64,000 nucleotides of DNA. Source: Streptomyces aurantiogriseus (GTDB taxonomy: Bacteria > Actinomycetota > Actinomycetes > Streptomycetales > Streptomycetaceae). Made by a program: the position numbers and the translations under genes. Below the pieces are notes generated by a model. It was not told where the DNA came from, made no database searches, and saw only the letters and a program-made list of their open reading frames with translations. Below are positions 1-8,700 of this stretch, one piece after another (within the stretch, counting starts at the first letter, position 1; each line of letters begins with the position of its first letter). Where the stretch lies: assembly GCF_014649375.1 (NCBI RefSeq), contig NZ_BMSX01000006.1, positions 186,001 to 250,000 on the forward strand, given 5' to 3'.

Positions 1-579
1 GTGGCGGACGAGCTGACCCAGGTGGAGGTCGCCGTGACAGAGGGTGGTCGTGTCGGGCATGGGGGCCTCGGCGCGGGCCCAGGCGGGGAGGCGGCTCCAG
101 GCGTGCAGAACGGGAGCGACGGCGGGATGGGGGCCGGCATCGCGGAGGCGGGCCACGGCGTGGGCGGCTTTGGCGGGGCCGCGCATCGGGGGAAGGGGGA
201 TCGTCGGGGCGGGGGTGCGGTGGAGACGGGCGAGGAGGGTGCCGGCTGCTTCCCAAGGGGCGGCGTCCGGATCGTCCGGATCCACCGGGGCTCCGTACGG
301 CCAGAAGGTGATGAGGCGGCTCTGGAGGGGGGTGGCTGTCGGGGTGAGCGGGGCGAGGAAGACGTCGGGGAGGTGGGCGGCGGTGGTGAGGCGGGGGGTG
401 AGGTCGGTGGGGGTCGTGTCCGGGGCGTGGGCCTTGGCGACGGTGTCGGCGTGGCGGACCACGGTGGCGTCCGGGCGGTCGGCGAGGGTGGCTGCACCGC
501 AGGGGCAGGTCGACGTGCGTTCGTGAGCCTGGGCCCGGGCTCGGAAGGTGAGCTCGGCGAGGAGGGGGGTGGCGGTCAC
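1..579 (-). CDS. Aminoglycoside phosphotransferase (APH/choline kinase) family protein, partial
   Basis: The 193 readable codons start at a GTG preceded by GGGAG four bases upstream, and the frame runs off the window edge, so the C-terminus is missing. Near the visible end is CHGDLHLGQL, the catalytic-loop (Brenner) motif of the APH/phosphotransferase family. In this motif the Asp is the expected catalytic base, and a Gln stands where many relatives have the Mg-binding Asn. The N-terminal part is a degenerate kinase lobe with ITFWPYG. Family members phosphorylate small molecules or hydroxylated metabolites. The substrate cannot be told here, and I would not assume antibiotic resistance. The family call is firm; the function is open. 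Confidence 0.8.
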   Translation of the reverse strand, partial: MTATPLLAELTFRARAQAHERTSTCPCGAATLADRPDATVVRHADTVAKAHAPDTTPTDLTPRLTTAAHLPDVFLAPLTPTATPLQSRLITFWPYGAPVDPDDPDAAPWEAAGTLLARLHRTPAPTIPLPPMRGPAKAAHAVARLRDAGPHPAVAPVLHAWSRLPAWARAEAPMPDTTTLCHGDLHLGQLVRH

Positions 580-1214
580 GGGGCTCCCTGGGCGTGCGGG
601 TCTGTGGGCGAGCGTACGCAGGTGAGCTTCGCCGGGGTGTGTCGGGTGGCCGGGGTTGCAGGTGGGTTGCGGCGTGCAGCCCGGCGCTGACGGGGTGCCG
701 CCTTCTGCGGGTCGGGAACCGCACGACTGCCCGCGGAGTGACGACAGGGCGGGCGCCAGGAGCGCCGGTGGCCCGGCGGGCCGGGCGGTCCCGCGACGCG
801 CGGCTGCCCGCCGGTGCACGCCAGGGCGACTCCGCAGTGATCCGCGTAGGCCCCACCGGCACAGGGGTGCCGGTGCCCCCTCCCCCCGCCAGGCGTGCGG
901 GCCGTCGCCTCTGCGGGCGGGCGGACTGCACGGCTGGGCGGTGGGTGACTGCGAGGCGGGCGGTCGCTCGGAGCTGTGCGAGGGGTGGGTGGGAGCCGCG
1001 GTCTGGTGGGGCACCTGTGGTGGGCGGCGCAGGGAAGGCAGGGGGCCGGGATCGGTGGGGGTGGATCGGGGTTCGGTGCCGGGGGAAAAGCAATGCCGGC
1101 GCAGCTCCCCAGCTGCGCCGGCATTTTTGCCGTCCGCCGCACCCCCGTCCCCACGGGGTTTCATATGGGTGGATGTCCCCGCCCGGACCGCTCTTCCGGG
1201 CCTGGGGTCGCCGC
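580..1214. other. Gene-poor gap with hairpins
   Basis: No convincing gene is seen in these ~635 bases. The open frames on both strands lack Streptomyces-like protein composition or any recognisable motif. It holds a 9-bp perfect hairpin at 854-875 (CACCGGCAC / GTGCCGGTG, 4-base loop) and a strong terminator-like hairpin at 1092-1128. The part next to 579 should contain the promoter and leader of the phosphotransferase gene. Confidence 0.4.
1092..1128. terminator. Intrinsic terminator-like hairpin
   Basis: A perfect 15-bp stem, AATGCCGGCGCAGCT with its complement, encloses a CCCC loop and ends in a run of T residues. It lies about 85 bases past the stop of the small membrane protein gene (minus strand) and has short A/T runs on both sides, so it could act in either direction. 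Confidence 0.75.
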
Positions 1215-1409
1215 TCAGCGCCCCAGCATCACGCCCACGGACGACGCCTGTGTGGCCACTGTCTCCCAGCCGTCGAAGACGAGGAGGAGAAGGGCCGCCA
1301 GGGGGAGGGCCATGAGTGTCGCCACCAGGGGGTGGCGGCGGCCCTGACGGCGCGGGCGCTCGGTACGTCCCTGCGTGCGGATCAGTGTCCGCGGTGCCGT
1401 GTGGGCCAT
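1215..1409 (-). CDS. Small single-pass membrane protein
   Basis: This 64-residue protein has a basic N-terminus (several Arg and Gln residues to about residue 27) followed by one hydrophobic helix, LMALPLAALLLLVF, and a short polar tail. The layout suggests a signal-anchor protein with its tail outside the membrane. It stands alone, with a terminator hairpin downstream. I do not recognise a function; the start is the first ATG in frame. Confidence 0.6.
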   Translation of the reverse strand: MAHTAPRTLIRTQGRTERPRRQGRRHPLVATLMALPLAALLLLVFDGWETVATQASSVGVMLGR

Positions 1410-1608
1410 GGTCCCTCTCCTGACCGTTGTCGGTCTGTCGTTGGCAGCGGCGGGTGTCTGACCTCGGGGGACGAGTGCTGCACCCGCCGCTTGACCTCAA
1501 ATCTAGGCGCGTGGGGGGCGCCGGGCGTCATGCCCTCGTACCGATTGGCGGGCCTCCCGGAGGATGAGCCATGACCTGCGGAGTACTCCCCTGGGTGGAG
1601 ACGGCGGC

Positions 1609-1884
1609 CTAGGTCTCGGGGTCTTCCCGGAGGGGTCGTCCGGTACCGCTCGGCTTTTCCGAGTTGTCCTCGCGGGGGACCGGCTGCTCGACCAGGGCGA
1701 GGACGCGGTTCGCCATGAAGCGGGCCGTACGGACGACAGCCCCGGTACGCGTGACTTCGCTCACTTCCACCACCCCTCGGCGTACCGCCGTCTCCACGCG
1801 GCGGCCCGCCCTGCTGGCCACCACCTCATAGGTCCGCGTCGTGTCGCCGGCGTCGACGACTATCTCCACTCGGTCACCCTTCAC
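1609..1884 (-). CDS. Conserved-type small hypothetical protein
   Basis: A 91-residue protein starting at GTG (1884) with a GGGGG ribosome-binding stretch about ten bases upstream. The frame is open further upstream, but those extra residues look non-coding. It begins VKGDRVEIVVDAGDTTRTYE, is rich in Val, Thr and Arg and has no signal peptide or membrane helix. The beta-rich pattern suggests a small soluble fold. It is divergent from the Ser/Thr kinase gene. No function is assigned. Confidence 0.65.
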   Translation of the reverse strand: MKGDRVEIVVDAGDTTRTYEVVASRAGRRVETAVRRGVVEVSEVTRTGAVVRTARFMANRVLALVEQPVPREDNSEKPSGTGRPLREDPET

Positions 1885-2086
1885 GGGTTCAATCCCCCTT
1901 CTGTGACAGGTGGTTGAGGTCACAGGGTGGGCAAAGCACGCCTGTTCGCAGGCCCCCTGACCACCCTTCAATTCTCCCACCCGGCACTGACAATCGATCG
2001 GGCCGAGAGGGCGCGGCCTCTGCGCGCGAACGGCCGTGGAAACGTAAGCTGTGCCACGTCACACGGACCGGGCAGCGGGGATGAAC

Positions 2087-3484
2087 ATGGCGATGATGCG
2101 CCTGAGGCGCGAGGACCCGCGCGTCGTCGGCTCGTTCAAGCTTCACCGACGGCTCGGCGCGGGCGGGATGGGCGTCGTCTATCTGGGTTCCGACAAGAAG
2201 GGGCAGCGGGTCGCGCTGAAGGTGATCCGGCCGGATCTGGCCGAGGACCAGGAGTTCCGCTCGCGGTTCGCGCGGGAGGTCTCGGCGGCGCGGCGGATCA
2301 GGGGCGGGTGTACGGCTCGGCTGGTCGCGGCGGATCTGGACGCCGACCGGCCGTGGTTCGCCACGCAGTACGTGCCCGGCCCCTCCCTGCACGACAAGGT
2401 CGTCGACGACGGGCCCCTGGGGGCCGCCGAGCTCGCGGCGATCGGGGCCGCGCTGTCCGAGGGGCTCGTGGCCGTGCACGAGGCCGGGGTCGTGCACCGG
2501 GACCTGAAGCCGTCGAACATCCTGCTCTCCCCCAAGGGGCCGCGGATCATCGACTTCGGCATCGCCTGGGCGACAGGGGCCTCCACGCTGACGCATGTCG
2601 GTACGGCGGTCGGCTCCCCCGGCTTCCTGGCGCCCGAGCAGGTGCGCGGCGCGGCGGTCACGCCGGCCACCGACGTCTTCTCGCTCGGCGCCACGCTCGC
2701 GTACGCCTCGACGGCCGACTCGCCCTTCGGGCACGGCAGTTCCGAAGTGATGCTGTACCGCGTGGTGCACGAGGAGCCCCAACTCCACGGTGTACCGGAC
2801 GCTCTGGCTCCGCTGATCCGGGCCTGCCTCGCGAAGGATCCCGAGGAGCGGCCCAGCACCCTCGATCTGTCGCTGCGGCTCAAGGAGATCGCGGCCCGTG
2901 AGGCCCAGGGCATGGCCGACGCGCGCCCGCCCGTGCCGCGGGCCGGTGAGGCGGACCGGCCCACCGGGCGGCTGGCCGACCCCGGTCTTCCCGAGCGGAC
3001 GCTGCGCCAGCCGGGCACTCCGGTACCGCGGAGCGGGGTGCCGTCCTCGCGCGGGGCGGTGCCGCCTCGGGGCGGTACGCCGTCGCGGGGCGGGAGCACC
3101 TCGCGTGGCGGCGGGGCCTCGTCGTCGCGGCCCGGGGCCCGGCCCACCCCCGCGTCCCGGAACACACCTGCCGCACGGAACACACCCGCCGTACGGAACA
3201 CCCGTCCCGGCAGCGGAAGCCGGCCGGCGCCCCGCAGCGGGGCCGGCCGCCCGGCGCCGAGGTCCACGGGGACCGGGCGGCGGCCCGCCAATCCGCGGCT
3301 GCTGCGGCAGCGGCTGTTCGTCTTCGTCGTCGTGACGCTGCTCGTGGCGGTCGGCATCGCCCTCGTTCAGGGCTGCCAGGGACCGGCCCAGGGACTCGGG
3401 GGCGGCGACGACCGTGTCGTACGGCAGCCGTCGCAGGCGCAGGAGGACGTACGGCCGGAGTGGGGCGGGGCCCTGGACGGGTAG
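2087..3484 (+). CDS. Membrane-anchored Ser/Thr protein kinase
   Basis: About 465 residues. The N-terminal Hanks-type kinase domain (about 15-270) has the glycine loop GAGGMGVVY, the ATP-binding Lys in VALKVI, the catalytic loop HRDLKPSN and the metal-binding DFG, so it should be active. A Pro/Arg/Ser-rich linker follows to about residue 405, then one membrane helix (LFVFVVVTLLVAVGIALV) and a ~35-residue outer tail with no PASTA repeats. Several in-frame starts lie at 2051 (GTG) and 2081-2096 (ATG); 2087 is chosen because GGGG sits six bases upstream. It probably phosphorylates cytosolic proteins in response to an unknown signal. Confidence 0.9.
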   Translation: MAMMRLRREDPRVVGSFKLHRRLGAGGMGVVYLGSDKKGQRVALKVIRPDLAEDQEFRSRFAREVSAARRIRGGCTARLVAADLDADRPWFATQYVPGPSLHDKVVDDGPLGAAELAAIGAALSEGLVAVHEAGVVHRDLKPSNILLSPKGPRIIDFGIAWATGASTLTHVGTAVGSPGFLAPEQVRGAAVTPATDVFSLGATLAYASTADSPFGHGSSEVMLYRVVHEEPQLHGVPDALAPLIRACLAKDPEERPSTLDLSLRLKEIAAREAQGMADARPPVPRAGEADRPTGRLADPGLPERTLRQPGTPVPRSGVPSSRGAVPPRGGTPSRGGSTSRGGGASSSRPGARPTPASRNTPAARNTPAVRNTRPGSGSRPAPRSGAGRPAPRSTGTGRRPANPRLLRQRLFVFVVVTLLVAVGIALVQGCQGPAQGLGGGDDRVVRQPSQAQEDVRPEWGGALDG

Positions 3485-3498
3485 CCCCTGAGGGCTAC
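3481..3498. terminator. Hairpin spanning both stop codons of convergent genes
   Basis: GTAGCCC and GGGCTAC pair around a CTGA loop. The stem contains the TAG stop of the kinase gene and the stop of the opposing RNA methyltransferase gene, so the two genes share one hairpin. There is no T-run. It may act as a weak bidirectional terminator. Confidence 0.5.
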
Positions 3499-4313
3499 GT
3501 CCGCGGGCGGCCCGTGGCCACCGCGTAGAAGGCGACCGCGGCCGCCGCGCCCACGTTGAGGGAGTCGACGCCGTGGGACATGGGGATGCGGACCCATTCG
3601 TCGGCGGCGACCAGGGCCTGGGTGGAGAGGCCGTCGCCCTCCGCGCCCAGCATGAGGGCGACCCGGTCCATCGTGTGCGGGGCCGCCTCGTCCAGGCTGC
3701 GGGCCTTCTCGTCCGGGGTGAGGGCGAGGAGGGTGAAGCCGGCCTCGCGGACCGAGTCCAGCCCCTTGGGCCAGGTGTCCAGGCGGGCGTACGGCACGGA
3801 GAAGACCGCGCCCATGGAGACCTTCACGCTGCGGCGGTAGAGGGGGTCGGCGCAGTCCGGGGAGAGCAGGACGGCGTCCATGCCCAGGGCGGCGGCCGAG
3901 CGGAAGATCGCGCCGATGTTCGTGTGGTCGTTGACGGATTCCATGATCACGACCCGGCGGGCGGTGCGCAGGAGCTCGGCGGCCGTCGGGAGCGGCTTGC
4001 GCTGCATGGAGGCGAGGGCGCCGCGGTGGACGTGGTAGCCGGTGACCCGTTCGGCGAGCTCCGGGCTGACGGCGTACACCGGAGCCGGGAGCTCCTCGAT
4101 GACGTCGCGCATGACGTCGACCCACTTGGCGGAGAGCAGCATCGACCGCATCTCGTAGCCGGCTTCCTTGGCCCGTCTGATGACCTTCTCGCCCTCGGCG
4201 ATGAACAGGCCCTCTGCGGGCTCGCGCTTGCGGCGCAGCTCGACGTCGGTCAGGCCGGTGTAGTCGCGCAGGCGCGGGTCGGCGGGGTCCTCAACGGTGA
4301 TGAGATCGGCCAC
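3495..4313 (-). CDS. SpoU/TrmH-family RNA 2'-O-methyltransferase
   Basis: 272 residues. The N-terminal ~100 residues match the substrate-binding domain of TrmH-type enzymes (EGLFIAEGEKVIRRA). The C-terminal SPOUT domain carries motif 1 (NDHTNIGAIFRSAAALG), motif 2 (LMLGAEGDGLS) and motif 3 (IPMSHGVDSLNVGAAAAVAFYA), all intact. It should methylate a ribose in rRNA or tRNA using SAM. It is monocistronic, convergent with the kinase gene and 64 bases downstream of the CysG-like gene. The target nucleotide cannot be inferred. Confidence 0.9.
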   Translation of the reverse strand: MADLITVEDPADPRLRDYTGLTDVELRRKREPAEGLFIAEGEKVIRRAKEAGYEMRSMLLSAKWVDVMRDVIEELPAPVYAVSPELAERVTGYHVHRGALASMQRKPLPTAAELLRTARRVVIMESVNDHTNIGAIFRSAAALGMDAVLLSPDCADPLYRRSVKVSMGAVFSVPYARLDTWPKGLDSVREAGFTLLALTPDEKARSLDEAAPHTMDRVALMLGAEGDGLSTQALVAADEWVRIPMSHGVDSLNVGAAAAVAFYAVATGRPRT

Positions 4314-4377
4314 AGGGTGATACTGCCTTGTCCTGGGTGTGGTGCCAACGGCTCGGTACGGGTTCTGTTACCCGGGG

Positions 4378-5610
4378 TTACGCCGACGTCCGCGGGCCGA
4401 CGGTGACGACCTCGCCGATGACGATGACCGCCGGAGGCTTGACCTCCTGGGTGCGGACCGTCTCGGCGACCGTCTCGAGGGTCGCGTCGACACGGCGCTG
4501 CGCTGCCGTCGTGCCCTCCTGGACCAGGGCGACGGGGGTGTCGGCGGGCTTCCCGTGCGCGACCAGGGTCTCGGCGATCTTGCCGATCTTGTCGACGCCC
4601 ATCAGGATCACCAGCGTGCCGGTCAGCTTCGCCAGGGACGGCCAGTCCACCAGGGAGCGCTCGTCGTCGGGGGCGACATGGCCGCTGACCACCGTGAACT
4701 CGTGGGCGACACCGCGGTGGGTGACCGGGATGCCGGCCGCGCCCGGGACCGAGATCGAGCTGGAGATGCCCGGGACGACCGTGCAGGGGATGCCCGCCTC
4801 GGCGAGCGCCTGGAGCTCCTCCATGCCGCGGCCGAAGACGTACGGGTCCCCGCCCTTGAGGCGGACGACGGACTTGCCCTGCTTGGCGTGCTCGATCAGC
4901 GCGTTGTTGATGGCCTCCTGGGCCATGTACCGGCCGTACGGGATCTTCGCCGCGTCGATGACCTCGACGTGCGGCGGGAGTTCGGCGAGGAGGTCGCGCG
5001 GGCCCAGGCGGTCGGCGATGACGACGTCCGCCTCGGCGAGGAGGCGGCGGCCGCGGACCGTGATCAGGTCCGGGTCGCCGGGGCCGCCGCCGACCAGGGC
5101 GACGCCGGGGGTGCGGGTGCGGTGGTGGGGTGCCACCAGGGTGCCGTCGCGGAGGCCTTCGACCACCGCGTCCCGGATGGCGGCGGTGTGGCGGGGGTCG
5201 CGGCCCTTGGCGTTCGTGGTGAGGACGGCCACGGTGACGCCTTCGCTGGTGCCGGTGGCCGGGGTCCAGGCGGTGGCCTTGTCGGCGTCGTCGGAGCGGA
5301 CGCACCACACGCGGTGGCGCTCCGCTTCGGCCGAGGCCTCGGTGTTCGCTTCCGTGTCGCTGGTGGCGATCAGGGCGTACCACGCGTCCGCCAGGTCGCC
5401 TTCCCGGTAGGGGCGCCGCTCCCAGCTGATCTCACCCGCGTCCGCCATGGCCTCGACGGACGGGGTCGCCTCGGGGGATACGAGGAGGATGTCCGCGCCT
5501 GCCGCGATCAGTGCCGGGAGGCGGCGCTGGGCGACCTGGCCTCCGCCGAGGACGACGACTCGGCGGCCGGTGAGGCGGAGGCCTACGGGGTAGGCGGGGT
5601 TTTCGGCCAT
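4378..5610 (-). CDS. cobA: Uroporphyrinogen-III C-methyltransferase with precorrin-2 dehydrogenase domain (CysG-like)
   Basis: 410 residues with two domains. Residues 1-155 form a Met8/CysG-B-like NAD domain (VVVLGGGQVAQRR) that oxidises precorrin-2 towards sirohydrochlorin. Residues ~165-405 form the SUMT domain (VALVGGGPGDPDLITVRG, VVRLKGGDPYVFGRG, PVTHRGVA) that methylates uroporphyrinogen III at C2 and C7 with SAM. It feeds both siroheme and cobalamin synthesis, which fits the neighbouring BluB-CobT and CbiE-CbiT genes on the same strand. A long hairpin separates it from cobT, so it is probably transcribed separately. Confidence 0.93.
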   Translation of the reverse strand: MAENPAYPVGLRLTGRRVVVLGGGQVAQRRLPALIAAGADILLVSPEATPSVEAMADAGEISWERRPYREGDLADAWYALIATSDTEANTEASAEAERHRVWCVRSDDADKATAWTPATGTSEGVTVAVLTTNAKGRDPRHTAAIRDAVVEGLRDGTLVAPHHRTRTPGVALVGGGPGDPDLITVRGRRLLAEADVVIADRLGPRDLLAELPPHVEVIDAAKIPYGRYMAQEAINNALIEHAKQGKSVVRLKGGDPYVFGRGMEELQALAEAGIPCTVVPGISSSISVPGAAGIPVTHRGVAHEFTVVSGHVAPDDERSLVDWPSLAKLTGTLVILMGVDKIGKIAETLVAHGKPADTPVALVQEGTTAAQRRVDATLETVAETVRTQEVKPPAVIVIGEVVTVGPRTSA

Positions 5611-5701
5611 GAGGGTGCGGCTCCTCGAACGGGCGTGCGGTGGGCGCTGCGGCTCTGGAGCGGCCCTGACGTGCGGATTTTAGATCGCGTTCAGCGTACG
5701 G

Positions 5702-5747
5702 CGGGGGTGGGGTGGGTGCGACGGTGCGCGTACCCACCCCACCCCCG
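5702..5747 (-). terminator. Strong hairpin downstream of cobT
   Basis: A 16-bp stem (CGGGGGTGGGGTGGGT paired with its complement at 5732-5747) with a 14-base loop lies directly after the cobT stop and upstream of cobA. It has no clear T-run. It probably ends the cobT transcript or shields its 3' end. Confidence 0.6.
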
Positions 5748-5755
5748 TCCCGGGT

Positions 5756-8700
5756 CTACTTCTCGGTGACGCCCGCCGAGTCGAACGTCGCCACCTCGTG
5801 CATCGCTCTCGCCGTGCTCTGCACCAGCGGAAGCGCCAGCAGCGCGCCGGTGCCCTCGCCGAGGCGGAGGTCGAGGTCGACCAGGGGGCGAAGGCCCAGT
5901 TTGTTGAGGGCGGCGACATGGCCCGGTTCGGCGCTGCGGTGGCCCGCGATGCAGGCCGCGAGGACCTCGGGGGCGATGGCGCGGGCGACCAGCGCGGCGG
6001 CGCCGGCGCTGACCCCGTCCAGGATCACCGGCGTACGGAGGGAGGCGCCACCCAGGAGGAGGCCGACCATCGCGGCGTGTTCGAAGCCGCCGATCGCGGC
6101 GAGGACACCGATGGGGTCGGCCGGGTCCGGCTGGTGGAGCTCGAGGGCGCGGCGGACGACCTCGGTCTTGCGGGCGAGCGTCTCGTCGTTGATGCCGGTG
6201 CCCCGGCCCGTCACCTCGGCGGGGTCGGCGCCGGTGAAGACGGAGATGAGGGCGGCGGACGCCGTGGTGTTCGCGATGCCCATCTCGCCCGTCAGCAGCG
6301 CCTTGTTGCCGGCCGCCACCAGGTCACGGGCCGTCTCGATGCCCACCTCGATGGCCTGCTTGGCCTCCTCGCGGGTCATCGCGGGACCGGTGGTCATGTC
6401 GGAGGTGCCGGCGCGGATCTTGCGGGGCAGGAGGCCGGGGGTGGCCGGGAGGTCGGATGCCACACCGACGTCCACGACGCAGACCTCGGCGCCGACCTGG
6501 GTCGCGAAGGCGTTGCACACCGCTCCCCCGCCCAGGAAGTTGGCGACCATCTGGGCCGTCACCTCCTGCGGCCACGGGGTGACCCCCTGGGCGTGGACGC
6601 CGTGGTCACCGGCGAAGATCGCGACGGCCGCGGGCTCCGGGATCGGCGGCGGGCACTGACGGGACAGGCCGGACAGCTGGGCGGAGATGATCTCCAGCAT
6701 GCCGAGCGCGCCGGCCGGCTTGGTCATGCGCTTCTGCCGCTCCCAGGCCTCGCCGAGCGCCTTGGCGTCCAGCGGGCGGATCCCGGCGACGGTCTCGGCG
6801 AGCAGATCGTGCGGGTCCTCGCCGGGCAGCGCGCGACGGCCGTACGTCTCCTCGTGGACGACCCACGACAGGGGGCGGCGCTTGGCCCAGCCGGCCTGCA
6901 TCAGCTCGGGCTCGTCCGGGAACTCGTCGACGTAGCCCACGCACAGGTAGGCGATGATCTCGAGGTGCTCGGGCAGGCCGAGGGCGCGGACCATCTCGCG
7001 CTCGTCGAAGAAGCTGACCCAGCCGACGCCGAGGCCCTCGGCGCGGGCGGCGAGCCAGAGGTTCTCGACGGCGAGCGCGGCGGAGTACGGCGCCATCTGC
7101 GGCTGGGTGTGCCGGCCGAGGGTGTGCCGGCCGCCACGGGTCGGGTCGGCGGTGACGACGATGTTCACCGGGGTCTCGAGAATGGCCTCGATCTTCAGTT
7201 CCTTGAACTGCTTCGCCCGGCCCTTGGGCAGCGACTTCGCGTACGCGTCGCGCTGACGCATCGCCAGTTCGTGCATCGCGCGGCGGGTCTCGGCCGAACG
7301 GATGACGACGAAGTCCCAGGGCTGCGAGTGGCCGACGGAGGGCGCGGTGTGGGCGGCCTCCAGGACGCGCAGCAGCACCTCGTGCGGGATCGGGTCGCTG
7401 CGGAAGCCGTTGCGGATGTCGCGGCGTTCACGCATGACCTTCAGCACGGCCTCGCGTTCCGCGTCGTCGTAGGCGGGCGCGGCGGGGCCGGTGGGCTGTC
7501 GTACTTCTTCCACCGGGGCCGTGCTCTCTTCCTGGTCGGCGGCCCTGGTGTCCAGGTCCTCCGGGTTCTGTGCGATGTTCGGGTCGGGCTCGGGCTCGGG
7601 CCGCACATCCGGGACGGCGGCCGCGACCGGGGCCTCGCCTTCGCGGGGGGCGGGGACCGTCGCGACGGGGGGCTCGGCTGCCGGGGCGACAGGGACCTCG
7701 GCCTGTACTTCGGGGGCCTGCGACCCGGGTGCCTGCGATTCAGGAGCCTGCGCTTCAGGTGCCTGCGGTTCAGGAGTCTGCGCTTCAGGTGCCTGCGGCT
7801 CGTCCGGGAGGACGAGGGGGTGCGGTGGGGTCGGAGCGAGGTGCGGAGTGGTGGGCACCATGCCCTCCACCGGCACGAACTGGCCCAAGGGGGGCTCCGG
7901 TTGGGGCTCGGCGGGGGTGGCGTCGGCGGTGGGGGCGGGCTCGGTGGCGGCTGCGGAGTCGATGACGGGGGCGGGCTCGGGCTCGGTGGCCTGCTCGGGC
8001 TCGGTGGCGGGCTCAGGCTCCTGGGTGGCCTCCGCCTCGGCCGTCACCGGGGTGGCAGCCGCGTCCGGGAAGTGAGACGCCGGGTCCGCGATGTGGGTGG
8101 GTGCAAGGGGCGCGTCCGGGGACTCCACCTGCTGGTCCGGCTGCGCGTCCGTGATGGGGTGGCCCTCCGGTGCCGGCTCGACGGGCAGTTCCGCCGCGGA
8201 CTGCTCCTGCGGGACCTGCTCGGCCTCGGCCTGCTCGAGGGCCGGCTCGGCGGGGCTGCTCTCGTCGGGAGCCGGGGAGGCGTCCGCGAGGTGGGGAGCC
8301 TCGGGGGCAGCGGGTACGGCGGACGCCTCGACGACGGGCTCCTGGGCGGGGGCGGGCGCCTCCGGGACGGGGACGGCTGCTGCTTCGGGGGCGGCGGCGT
8401 CCGCATCCGGGGCCGGAGCGACCGGCTCGGGAGCAACGGCGATGGGCTCGGGAGCAGCGGCCACCGGCTCAGGAGCGGCGGCGACCTGCTCCGGCGCGTC
8501 GGAGGTCGCGGGCGCTGCTGCCTCGGGGACCTGGGCCGCCGGGTCGGGTGCGGGAGCGGGCTCGGGTGCCTGCACGGCGTCGGGACCGGGAGCCTCGGCG
8601 GCGATGCCGGGTGCGGGGGCCTCAGGAGTGTGGGCCGCGTCGGAGGCAGGGGTCTCGGGGGCAGTTCCGGGCACAGGCGCTTCGGAAATCGGCGCCGCGT

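Noticed and set aside
594..1574. 326-codon plus-strand frame
   Set aside because: It overlaps a terminator hairpin and a minus-strand membrane protein gene and has no recognisable protein pattern.
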